Source: Gammaproteobacteria bacterium
Lineage (GTDB): Bacteria; Pseudomonadota; Gammaproteobacteria; UBA9214
Reading direction: 5' to 3'
DNA length: 6,322 nt
Assembly: GCA_030635865.1 (NCBI GenBank)
Contig: DAOVYA010000094.1
Location: 1 to 6,322 of the forward strand
Shown here: piece after piece, positions 1 to 5,469 of the stretch
Layout of the letters: the number at the start of each line of letters is the position of its first letter
How positions within the stretch are numbered: the first letter of the stretch is position 1
The notes under the pieces: model-generated
What the model was told of the DNA's origin: nothing
The model's database searches: none
The model's input: the letters and a program-made list of their open reading frames with translations, nothing else
Translations under genes and position numbers: made by a program

Positions 1-991
1 AGATAACCAGTGCCGGTTCGTTCAGCAGGCTGGCCTGTTCCCGCAATGCAAGGATATGCTCTTCCCAGTAGCGTGCTGTATTAAACCACGGAAAGGCTCT
101 TGGAAAGGCGGGGTCCTCCCAGCGTCGTGCCAGCCATGCCGCATAATGCATGATGCGCAGCGTGCGCAGCGGTTCAATCAGTTGTAGCTCGCGCTCGTCG
201 AAGTCATGAAACTGTATATAACCCTCGATGATGTCGACAAGCTGTGATTGCATGTCACTACGATCGCCTGAGATCAGCATCCACAGGTCCTGCATGGCCG
301 GGCCGGTACGGCAGTCATCAAGATCGACAAAGTGTGGTCCCTGTTCCGTCCACAGAATATTTCCCGGGTGACAGTCACCGTGCAGGCGTAACAGCCTGGT
401 GTCCCCGGCGCCTTCAAAGATATCGCTGATCTGCAGCAGCAGGTCTTCAGACAATGTCTGGTAGGCGTTTTCAATGTGGGCCGGGATGAAGTCCTGTTCC
501 AGCAGAAAATTGCGTGACTGGTGGCCAAAACTCTCGATGTCCAGTACCGGCCTGTACCTGAATGGCCGTGATGCGCCGACGGCATGCATACGGGCAATAA
601 ACCGGCCCATCCACTCACGTTCCTCAAGGGTGTTCAATTCGGGCCAGCGGCCACCTTGCCGGGGGTAGAGTGCCAGCCGGTAGCCTTGCCAGGTGTGCAG
701 CGTCGTTCCATCTACGGACAGTGGGGCAATAACCGGGATCTCTTCGTTTGCCAGTTCGAGCGCAAAGGCATGTTCTTCCAGGATGGCCTCGTTTGACCAG
801 CGTCCGGGCCGGTAAATCTTGGCGATGATCGGTGGCCCGTTTTCCAGGCCAACCTGGTACACCCGGTTCTCGTAGCTGTTGAGCGCCAGGAACCGGCCAT
901 CTGTCCGGTAGCCGCAATTCTCGACCGCATCCAGCAGGGTATCAGGCGTCAGCCCCGAATAATCAACGGGTGTTGAAGGTGAGATGGTCAC
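1..991 (-). CDS. srkA: Stress response kinase A (SrkA/YihE/RdoA family), 3' end cut by window edge
   Basis: This is a cytoplasmic Ser/Thr protein kinase of the aminoglycoside-phosphotransferase-like fold; the family is known from E. coli SrkA (YihE), which protects cells under envelope and oxidative stress. The translation carries the family signature LNSYENRVYQ near residue 38, the catalytic-loop motif LHGDCHPGNILW (D206, H208, N211) and the metal-binding motif VDLDD (D223, D225). Further stretches, such as DLWML and a tryptophan-rich AWLARRWEDPAFP, also match the E. coli protein as I recall it. About 330 codons are visible against roughly 328 residues in E. coli, so only a few terminal codons lie beyond base 1. 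The start is taken as GTG at 991: an in-frame stop lies upstream, no ATG is in frame between, and this start gives the family's usual N-terminus. No strong Shine-Dalgarno is visible. It lies downstream of djlA, separated by a palindromic repeat. Confidence 0.95.
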   Translation of the reverse strand, partial: MTISPSTPVDYSGLTPDTLLDAVENCGYRTDGRFLALNSYENRVYQVGLENGPPIIAKIYRPGRWSNEAILEEHAFALELANEEIPVIAPLSVDGTTLHTWQGYRLALYPRQGGRWPELNTLEEREWMGRFIARMHAVGASRPFRYRPVLDIESFGHQSRNFLLEQDFIPAHIENAYQTLSEDLLLQISDIFEGAGDTRLLRLHGDCHPGNILWTEQGPHFVDLDDCRTGPAMQDLWMLISGDRSDMQSQLVDIIEGYIQFHDFDERELQLIEPLRTLRIMHYAAWLARRWEDPAFPRAFPWFNTARYWEEHILALREQASLLNEPALVI

Positions 992-1046
992 GGCTGCTGA
1001 ATAGAGTGCATATATTTGAGGAAACTCTTATTAATGAAAAATTCAT

Positions 1047-1139
1047 GTCATTGCGAGCGAAGCGCGGCAATCTCCTGAATCTGGCAGAAGAGTCATTCTG
1101 CAAGAGAGATTGCCGCGTCACTGCGTTCCTCGCAATGAC
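1047..1139. repeat. Palindromic interspersed repeat (REP/MITE-like), no coding capacity
   Basis: Two long imperfect inverted arms flank a short core. The left arm (1047-1074) begins GTCATTGCGAG and ends CGGCAATCTC. The right arm (1106-1139), read on the minus strand, begins and ends with the same two blocks, and its middle is six bases longer. The core holds a second dyad, GCAGAA (1084-1089) and TTCTGC (1096-1101), around a 6-base loop, so the unit could fold as a nested cruciform or a long RNA hairpin. From memory, GTCATTGCGAG...CGGCAATCTC units recur many times in diverse bacterial genomes; copy number in this genome cannot be seen here. It sits between the djlA stop and the srkA start, where a transcript hairpin could separate expression of the two genes. 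No clear target-site duplication is visible. Confidence 0.8.
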
Positions 1140-1163
1140 GACACCTCAGGGGGCTCCTTGATA

Positions 1164-1937
1164 TCAGCTTCTGCTTTTCCTGATGTGTTCGTATGCGGCC
1201 TTGATCACCTGGGTCTTCTCGGTGGCAAGCTTGATCATTTCTTCCGGCAGACCCTTGGCGATTAACTTGTCAGGGTGATGCTGGCTCATCAACCGGCGGT
1301 AGGCCTTCTTTACCTCGGCGTCACTGGCATTTTTATTAATGCCAAGAATCCCGTAGGCCTCCGACAGGCTTTGACGATGGCTGGCGGGTGCCTGGCTGCT
1401 GCCGGTAAACCGGAACAGGTGTTCGATGTCGGCACGGGAAAAACCAAGCAGTTCACCGATGGTATGGATGATCCTCTTTTCATCGGGGTGAACATGGCCA
1501 TCGGCCATTGCAGTGGCGATCTGGATTTCAAGAAACATCTGTAACAGGTTGCGCCTTCTATGGCACTCGCGCCTGAATTGCAGCAGCACGTCATGCAGGG
1601 GAAAGTCATTTTTCTTGCCTTCGGTAAACAGCTGCATTGCCGCCTTGCGTTGTTCTGCGCTGAGTTGCATCTGGTGCATGATGGAGCGGGCTGCCGAGAT
1701 CTCATCGCTGGTCACTTGCCCGTCTGCCTTGGCGATATGCCCCATCACGGAGAAAGTGGTTGTGAAAAATGCTGCCTGTACGCGTTCCTGCTGGCCAGGG
1801 CCGTAGCCAGGCTGTGCGTCGCCCAGTTGTATGCCCCGGCTGAAATTGCGGCCAAGTGCTGCGCCCAGGATAGCGCCCAGCGGTCCGCCAAACATGTAAC
1901 CGAGAGTTCCGCCGAGAACTGTTCCCCACCAGGACAT
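1164..1937 (-). CDS. djlA: Co-chaperone DjlA (membrane-anchored DnaJ-like protein)
   Basis: This 257-residue protein has the three-part DjlA layout. A hydrophobic, glycine-rich N-terminal segment (residues about 2-30, beginning MSWWGTVLGG) matches the inner-membrane anchor. A TerB-like helical domain follows at about 55-175, with two acidic motifs, KADGQVTSDE and MADGHVHPDE. A C-terminal J domain (about 190-257) carries the essential HPD at 221-223, just after the basic helix KKAYRRLMSQH. DjlA stimulates the DnaK ATPase through the J domain, and in E. coli its overproduction activates the Rcs envelope-stress pathway. E. coli DjlA is 271 residues, so this copy is full length. A glycine-proline spacer (about 40-50) separates anchor from TerB. 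The ATG at 1937 has only a weak, distant AGG-type ribosome site. It follows the small lipoprotein gene by 93 bases. Confidence 0.96.
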   Translation of the reverse strand: MSWWGTVLGGTLGYMFGGPLGAILGAALGRNFSRGIQLGDAQPGYGPGQQERVQAAFFTTTFSVMGHIAKADGQVTSDEISAARSIMHQMQLSAEQRKAAMQLFTEGKKNDFPLHDVLLQFRRECHRRRNLLQMFLEIQIATAMADGHVHPDEKRIIHTIGELLGFSRADIEHLFRFTGSSQAPASHRQSLSEAYGILGINKNASDAEVKKAYRRLMSQHHPDKLIAKGLPEEMIKLATEKTQVIKAAYEHIRKSRS

Positions 1938-2008
1938 CAGAATGCCGTACCTGCTGCAGGCGCTAACCCGGTTTTACCGGGGCGATTGTTTCCGATTTCC
2001 ATGTTTTT

Positions 2009-2047
2009 AAAAAACAGATTGCCGGGCAGACTATTTAAAATCCGGCA
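2009..2047 (-). terminator. Possible rho-independent terminator after the small lipoprotein gene
   Basis: On the minus strand TGCCGG (2047-2042) can pair with CCGGCA (2025-2020) across a 16-base loop. ATCTG and a run of six T (2014-2009) follow. The stem is only 6 bp, the loop is long, and the 5' arm lies inside the last codons of the lipoprotein gene, so this is a weak call. Confidence 0.35.
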
Positions 2048-2423
2048 TGGGGCTGGTGATATACCATGATTTACCGACAGGGTCGTACTCCCAGAACTGG
2101 TGATCAATGATTGTAACTTCCTTCATGGTGTATTCGTTGTAGTAGCGTATTTCCACGTCAAGTTGCACCTCGGAGCGGTCCGCAGATTCTGTTTTCCTGA
2201 GGAGTTCATATGAGGTGACCCTGACTGCCTTGAGATGGGTCGTATCCACAGGTGTATTTGCTGATGATTTTCTGAGGCTGTCAGCTGCCTGGTACTCCCC
2301 CCACCGGATTGCCCGCTCATACTTGCGGGTCGCATTATCCATTGTAATGGTCTTCTTGCTGTCATCCACGGTTGCACAGGCTGACATGATAAGTGTGAAG
2401 AACACTAATATGGCTGGACGCAT
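2031..2423 (-). CDS. Small predicted lipoprotein of unknown function
   Basis: This 130-residue protein was not assigned to a named family. Its N-terminus is a short lipoprotein signal: MRP, a hydrophobic stretch, then LIMSAC, giving a predicted lipidated Cys16 (Met at -3 is acceptable but not ideal). The mature part begins ATVDDSK, with Asp at +4 and +5 rather than +2, so Lol-dependent outer-membrane sorting is the default expectation. The rest is polar, with a helical, charged first half (NATRKYERAIRWGEYQAAD) and a probable beta-rich second half (EVQLDVEIRYYNEY, then HQFWEYDPVGKSWYITSP). That second half suggests a small ligand- or protein-binding fold of the kind seen in short periplasmic lipoproteins. 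The ATG is supported by AGGGG six bases upstream and by a promoter with a perfect TATAAT. Confidence is high for gene and export, low for any role. Confidence 0.85.
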   Translation of the reverse strand: MRPAILVFFTLIMSACATVDDSKKTITMDNATRKYERAIRWGEYQAADSLRKSSANTPVDTTHLKAVRVTSYELLRKTESADRSEVQLDVEIRYYNEYTMKEVTIIDHQFWEYDPVGKSWYITSPMPDFK

Positions 2424-2466
2424 AAATAACCCCTGTTGCCGGCAGAAGGCCTGCCGTAATCAGGCC

Positions 2467-2496
2467 ATTATAACTGACTGGCCCGTGCGTTTATAA
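2467..2496 (-). promoter_or_regulatory. Predicted sigma-70 promoter for the small lipoprotein gene
   Basis: A perfect minus-strand TATAAT (2472-2467) has a weak -35, TTATAA (2496-2491), 18 bp upstream. The start point would fall near 2460, giving a leader of about 37 bases that ends in AGGGG before the ATG at 2423. This implies that the lipoprotein gene can be transcribed separately from the cyclase-like gene upstream of it. Confidence 0.55.
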
Positions 2497-2512
2497 GGGT
2501 TAGTGGCAAGGA

Positions 2513-3145
2513 TCAGGTGCTGGCTTGCGCCACCGCTGCCTGTTTGTGCGGGTAGTAAACCAGGGTGTCGATTTCACCCAGATGCTCATACTCCTCGCGG
2601 CCCTTTTCCACCAGCAGGTGCTGCGGGAAGGCTACGTCGATGTATGCATCTTCAGTCATCAGTATGTACTCGTCATGGGTTGCTGAATTTTTCAGCAGCC
2701 TGTGAACGAGAATGACGTCACTGCCGGAGAGTTCGTTAAACTGATGTATCTGGTAAAACAATGCGTCTCCGCTATGCACGACGACCTTGAGGTTAAGGAC
2801 GTCGGTGTTGCTGCAGGCTCCGCAACTGCAGGCTCCGCAACTGCCAAGGCTGTCAAGCTTGTCATGAAAGGCTTCGAAGAACTGTATCAGTTTCTTGCCG
2901 ATCTCGTGTGCAACTTCATCCCAGGAGTAGTCGTCGCTTTCCTTTATAGCGTATAGAAATACCGCATCGCCCTCCAGCTTCGAGACTTCAAGGGGGATCT
3001 CGACCTGGGTAATGATGGATTGTATCAGTTCCGAGATAACATGCTGACTGTGTTCAATTTCCAGGTCACTGGAAACCATGAACTCGGTGTAACCGCTTAT
3101 ATCAGCAATCATCAGCAAAACCTTTTTTGTAGAATCATTGCTCAT
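2513..3145 (-). CDS. DUF2652 / class III nucleotidyl cyclase-like protein with a four-cysteine cluster
   Basis: This 210-residue soluble protein resembles the class III adenylate/guanylate cyclase catalytic fold, in the DUF2652 group. IADISGYTEFM (residues 13-23) matches the first metal-binding strand (Asp15), and KLEGDAVFLYA (56-66) matches the second (Asp60). KVVVHSGDALF (120-130) corresponds to the dimer-interface strand of cyclases. GSDVILVHRLLKN (141-153) aligns with the usual VNxAxRL helix: Arg149 is kept, but the Asn is replaced by Ile, so true cyclase activity is doubtful. Residues 103-111 form CGACSCGAC, four cysteines as CxxCxCxxC, encoded by a perfect 15-bp tandem duplication. The reading frame stays open upstream to a TTG at 3196, but ATG at 3145 is preferred: it starts at the conserved domain and leaves room for the promoter. 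No good Shine-Dalgarno is visible. Nucleotide or metal sensing is inference. Confidence 0.85.
   Translation of the reverse strand: MSNDSTKKVLLMIADISGYTEFMVSSDLEIEHSQHVISELIQSIITQVEIPLEVSKLEGDAVFLYAIKESDDYSWDEVAHEIGKKLIQFFEAFHDKLDSLGSCGACSCGACSNTDVLNLKVVVHSGDALFYQIHQFNELSGSDVILVHRLLKNSATHDEYILMTEDAYIDVAFPQHLLVEKGREEYEHLGEIDTLVYYPHKQAAVAQAST
2811..2844. repeat. 15-bp perfect tandem duplication inside the cyclase-like gene
   Basis: The unit GCAGGCTCCGCAACT occurs twice head to tail (2813-2827 and 2828-2842), and the periodicity runs two bases past each end. Because 15 bp is five codons, the duplication is in frame. On the minus strand each copy encodes a SCGAC-type pentapeptide, doubling the cysteine pairs in the product. 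Confidence 0.95.
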
Positions 3146-3177
3146 TGTGACTGTGCGCCTGTGAAGGGGTAAGCTAT

Positions 3178-3206
3178 ATTGTACCGGACAGTACAAATTC
3201 AGTTAA
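3178..3206 (-). promoter_or_regulatory. Predicted promoter of the cyclase-like gene with an operator-like dyad over spacer and -10
   Basis: On the minus strand TTAACT (3206-3201, four of six matches to the -35 consensus) is followed after exactly 17 bp by TACAAT (3183-3178). A perfect inverted repeat, TTGTAC-N6-GTACAA (3179-3196), covers most of the spacer and five of six bases of the -10. Such a position suits a repressor that blocks RNA polymerase, or an activator of MerR type that acts on the spacer. The leader to the ATG at 3145 would be about 25 bases. No regulator gene lies in the window. Confidence 0.55.
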
Positions 3207-3316
3207 GTTCGCACAGGTTAACAGCCGGGCCAGCCCCTGTAAAAAAAATTCACGGGATGGACAGTGCCTGGAAGTGCAGGGCGGTGCTACAGCTGTCGCC
3301 TGTTTATGGAAAAATG

Positions 3317-3616
3317 CTAGGCAGATGTGGTGGTTACGGCCCTGGGGCGAAGCTGCATCTCCAGTTCCCGGATGCGCTTGTCCAGCGTTTCGCGCTCACG
3401 TTTCAGGATTTCCATCTCGGACAGGCCATCTCTGGCATATTCTTTTTTTACCGGGGCAGCCATGTTGTTGCCGGCTGTCCTTTTGGTATCCATAGGCTCG
3501 ATTGCCCAGTCAGGTGACTTGTTTATTCCGGGTGTAGCAGCTTCGGTCGCTGTGCCAATAGCGGCCGGGTTAGGCGTGTTGACCGGGATAATCCTGTTTA
3601 AGCCCCCTTCGAGCAC
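3317..3616 (-). CDS. Small ORF: end of a rhodanese-like region plus C-terminal coiled coil; possibly a gene remnant
   Basis: From GTG at 3616 the ORF encodes 99 residues. VLEGGLNRIIPV is followed by a Pro/Ala/Thr-rich linker and a highly charged, probably coiled-coil helix (LKRERETLDKRIRELEMQLR, about residues 70-89). Codon use looks like real coding sequence. The frame stays open upstream of the GTG. Those upstream residues (TRSTAAFLLSQRGFEIN, ahead of VLEGGLN) resemble the C-terminal part of a rhodanese domain, where an RS pair leads into a helix and then a GG turn. The position expected for the rhodanese cysteine is Lys, and no ATG, GTG or TTG with a ribosome site precedes this part. A dinucleotide-binding Rossmann segment is the alternative reading. 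It may be a short gene coupled to the hydrolase upstream, or a 5'-truncated remnant. Function is unknown. Confidence 0.5.
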   Translation of the reverse strand: MLEGGLNRIIPVNTPNPAAIGTATEAATPGINKSPDWAIEPMDTKRTAGNNMAAPVKKEYARDGLSEMEILKRERETLDKRIRELEMQLRPRAVTTTSA

Positions 3617-3672
3617 ATTGATCTCGAAGCCGCGCTGGCTCAGAAGAAAGGCGGCGGCTGTGCTCCTGGTCG

Positions 3673-4704
3673 TTACTTGCTTCCAAGCAAGGCCACTGAA
3701 AATTTCCGCAGCATTGCCTGCAGGGCGACCTCCCTTGCGTTCGGGTTGCCGCCTGCAATACCGTTGGTGCCACCGCAGCGCCGCAGTACGCGATATATAT
3801 TTGTGGCATCAACGATTTCCTCTGTTGATTCCTCGATGAAGCGGAGTTCGGAAACTTCTTTTATACGGCAGTCTCCCGGGACCTGTGCGCCCATTGGCAC
3901 CCATGGCAGTTTCTTTAGCATGGGATGGTCGAAACCATGGCGTGCATTTTCATAAGCAATCACTTCGATGTCTGACTGGCTGTCGGCCTGTCGTAGTTGT
4001 GACGCCAGTTCCTGGCACAGTGCCAGTGGTGTAATGGTGTCTTGTTCACCGGTCTGGATAAGGATTGGCATGCCGGTTGTTTTCGGGTCCATTATCTGGA
4101 TACCGCACCAGGGGTAATAGGCAATATGGGCAGCAAAACGGTTGCTCTCCTTTGCCATGGCCCTGTTGATGCGTTCAAGTGCGGAATACAGGGCAACGAT
4201 GCCGCCCTTGGAAAAGCCGAGTATCCCGATGTGGTCACGGTCAAAACGCGGATCGGAAGATAGCCGGTTAAGTGCGGAGAAGGCATCCTGCAGCATGGAG
4301 GTTTCACTGACCAGGGACTGGTCAGCTGAAGTATTGTATTCACCTCTCGGGTGGAAGCTGTCGATGGCAAAAACCGCGATACCCCTGTCGAGCAGGTGTT
4401 TCGAGTAGCCCCATTCCTGCTCACCCCGGCCCCAGGAACTGTGCAACATAATCACTGCCGGGTAGGGCGGGTGGCCTGTCGCCGGACCAGGCAGCATCAG
4501 CAAACCATTTACTGTGCGTTCAATCCCCGGGCTCCCTTCAAGTGGTTCGGAGAGGAATTTGTAGTCGGCGCTTTGAAAATCGATTATTTCACCGGGTGGT
4601 GTATGGTTTGCGCAGGCAGACAGCAGCAGGATGCCGAGAATGAAAATGACACGGTGTGTTCTTGCCGCGACAATATGGAATGCCTGTTTTATGTAAAGAC
4701 TCAT
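3673..4704 (-). CDS. Dienelactone hydrolase-family lipoprotein (alpha/beta hydrolase)
   Basis: This 343-residue protein has a long basic n-region (about 1-18), a hydrophobic core and the lipobox LLSAC, giving a predicted lipidated Cys31. The mature protein is an alpha/beta hydrolase of the dienelactone hydrolase type. YPAVIMLHSSWG (81-92) is the oxyanion-strand region, and GFSKGG (163-168) holds nucleophile Ser165. GEQDTITP (219-226) supplies the acid Asp222, and ARHGFDHP (254-261) supplies His256. Four cysteines in the mature part (200, 230, 279, 310) fit a disulfide-bonded periplasmic protein. The substrate cannot be predicted; carboxyl-ester or lactone hydrolysis is the family expectation. 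Its ATG overlaps the mtgA stop by one base (TAATG) and follows AGAGG by seven bases, so translation is probably coupled to mtgA. Confidence is high for fold and export, low for substrate. Confidence 0.9.
   Translation of the reverse strand: MSLYIKQAFHIVAARTHRVIFILGILLLSACANHTPPGEIIDFQSADYKFLSEPLEGSPGIERTVNGLLMLPGPATGHPPYPAVIMLHSSWGRGEQEWGYSKHLLDRGIAVFAIDSFHPRGEYNTSADQSLVSETSMLQDAFSALNRLSSDPRFDRDHIGILGFSKGGIVALYSALERINRAMAKESNRFAAHIAYYPWCGIQIMDPKTTGMPILIQTGEQDTITPLALCQELASQLRQADSQSDIEVIAYENARHGFDHPMLKKLPWVPMGAQVPGDCRIKEVSELRFIEESTEEIVDATNIYRVLRRCGGTNGIAGGNPNAREVALQAMLRKFSVALLGSK
3676..3691 (-). other. Perfect 16-base hairpin abutting the hydrolase stop codon
   Basis: The minus strand reads CTTGCTTGGAAGCAAG immediately before TAA, giving 7-bp arms around a GG centre. 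It could form a small mRNA hairpin in the last hydrolase codons. No T-run follows, so it does not look like a terminator. Its role, if any, is unknown. Confidence 0.5.
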
Positions 4705-5399
4705 TATTTAACCTCTGGCAGTATGTCTTTCAACCAGGCCGTGCCACCCAGCTGTTTCATTTGTTGCAGGATATTTGCCTGGCGCTGGAGTATATAGTCT
4801 GATGGCCGGTCAAGTCTTGATCTTCCGGGACTGGGTAGTACGGCCGCAATCAGTGCGGCCTGCTCCCTGCTGAGTGCAATGGCCGGACGCTGGAAAAAAC
4901 GCCATGCTGCCGCTTCTACACCAAAGGTCTGTTTGCCGGTCTCGGCGATATTCAGGTAAACCTCGAGAATACGTTCCTTGGACCAGAATAGTTCCAGCAA
5001 TAGAGTAAACCACGCCTCAAGCCCCTTGCGCAGGTAGCTACGTCCCTGCCACAGGAACAGGTTGCGCGCCACCTGTTGTGTCAGGGTGCTGGCACCGCGT
5101 AAGCGGCCACCACTTGCATTGCTGTGTACGGCATCCTTGATTGCGGCAATATCAAACCCGTGATGCTGCGGAAACTTCTGATCTTCCGCTGCGACCACCG
5201 CCAGTGCGGCATACGGCGAGATGCGGTTGATCGAAACCCATTGATAGTCCTGGGGTCGGCCTTCGAGAAAGCCACGCTGCAGTATGACGGAGGAGGTCGG
5301 TGGTGCAACCCAGCGCAGCACAAGAACCGGCACGATACTGATAAGCAGTACGGCTGCCAGTACTCTGATTATCCAGCGGCGCAGGCGTATGTAGTTCAT
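4704..5399 (-). CDS. mtgA: Monofunctional biosynthetic peptidoglycan transglycosylase MtgA
   Basis: This 231-residue inner-membrane enzyme of family GT51 polymerises lipid II into glycan strands in the periplasm. One N-terminal membrane segment (about 10-29) follows basic residues, giving an N-in, C-out topology. The conserved GT51 motifs are all present: EDQKFPQHHGFD (72-83, catalytic Glu72), GASTLTQQVARNLFL (102-116), RKGLEAW with the second acidic residue Glu128, and KERILEVYLN (141-150). A fifth region follows around residues 178-192 (SREQAALIAAVLPSPG). There is no transpeptidase domain, and the length is typical of MtgA (E. coli about 242). No clear Shine-Dalgarno precedes ATG 5399. It lies 70 bases after the chrA stop and is coupled to the hydrolase lipoprotein downstream. 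Confidence 0.97.
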   Translation of the reverse strand: MNYIRLRRWIIRVLAAVLLISIVPVLVLRWVAPPTSSVILQRGFLEGRPQDYQWVSINRISPYAALAVVAAEDQKFPQHHGFDIAAIKDAVHSNASGGRLRGASTLTQQVARNLFLWQGRSYLRKGLEAWFTLLLELFWSKERILEVYLNIAETGKQTFGVEAAAWRFFQRPAIALSREQAALIAAVLPSPGRSRLDRPSDYILQRQANILQQMKQLGGTAWLKDILPEVK

Positions 5400-5424
5400 A
5401 TCAAGGAGTGGGTCGACTGTACAT

Positions 5425-5464
5425 GAAAGGGAGGATTATTCCTGTGGACCTCTCCGGCCCTTTC
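5425..5464 (-). other. Inverted repeat between chrA and mtgA, possible weak terminator or processing hairpin
   Basis: The outer arms GAAAGGG (5425-5431) and CCCTTTC (5458-5464) pair perfectly. Inside them is a second hairpin, AGGA-TTAT-TCCT (5432-5443). The structure begins five bases after the chrA stop on the transcribed strand. No run of T follows, so intrinsic termination is not supported; an RNA-stabilising or attenuating role is possible. Confidence 0.4.
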
Positions 5465-5469
5465 ATTTA

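Noticed and set aside
992..1046. AT-rich stretch upstream of srkA considered as a promoter
   Set aside because: Several TATA-like hexamers occur, but none has a convincing -35 at 16-18 bp; a promoter is possible but not supportable.
1967..1981. CCCGG-N5-CCGGG hairpin upstream of djlA
   Set aside because: The stem is only 5 bp with no T-run on either strand; it is too weak to call as a terminator.
1560..2069. Plus-strand ORF of 169 codons across djlA
   Set aside because: It lies antisense to the clearly identified TerB and N-terminal parts of DjlA, and its translation is Cys/Ala/Leu-rich without a domain.
3146..3196. 17-residue N-terminal extension of the cyclase-like protein from TTG at 3196
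   Set aside because: The extension would be translated through the predicted promoter and dyad, uses a rare start, and adds nothing that resembles the domain; ATG at 3145 is preferred.
3207..3260. A-rich tract and GC-rich partial dyad between the small ORF and the cyclase-like gene, considered as a terminator
   Set aside because: The homopolymer run lies on the wrong side of the GC-rich part for minus-strand termination, and the stem pairing is poor.
3327..3839. Plus-strand ORF of 170 codons with hydrophobic stretches, antisense to the hydrolase and small ORF
   Set aside because: It is Ser/Arg-rich in the part antisense to the coiled coil, and it crosses two minus-strand coding regions that have recognisable motifs; it is best read as an antisense shadow.
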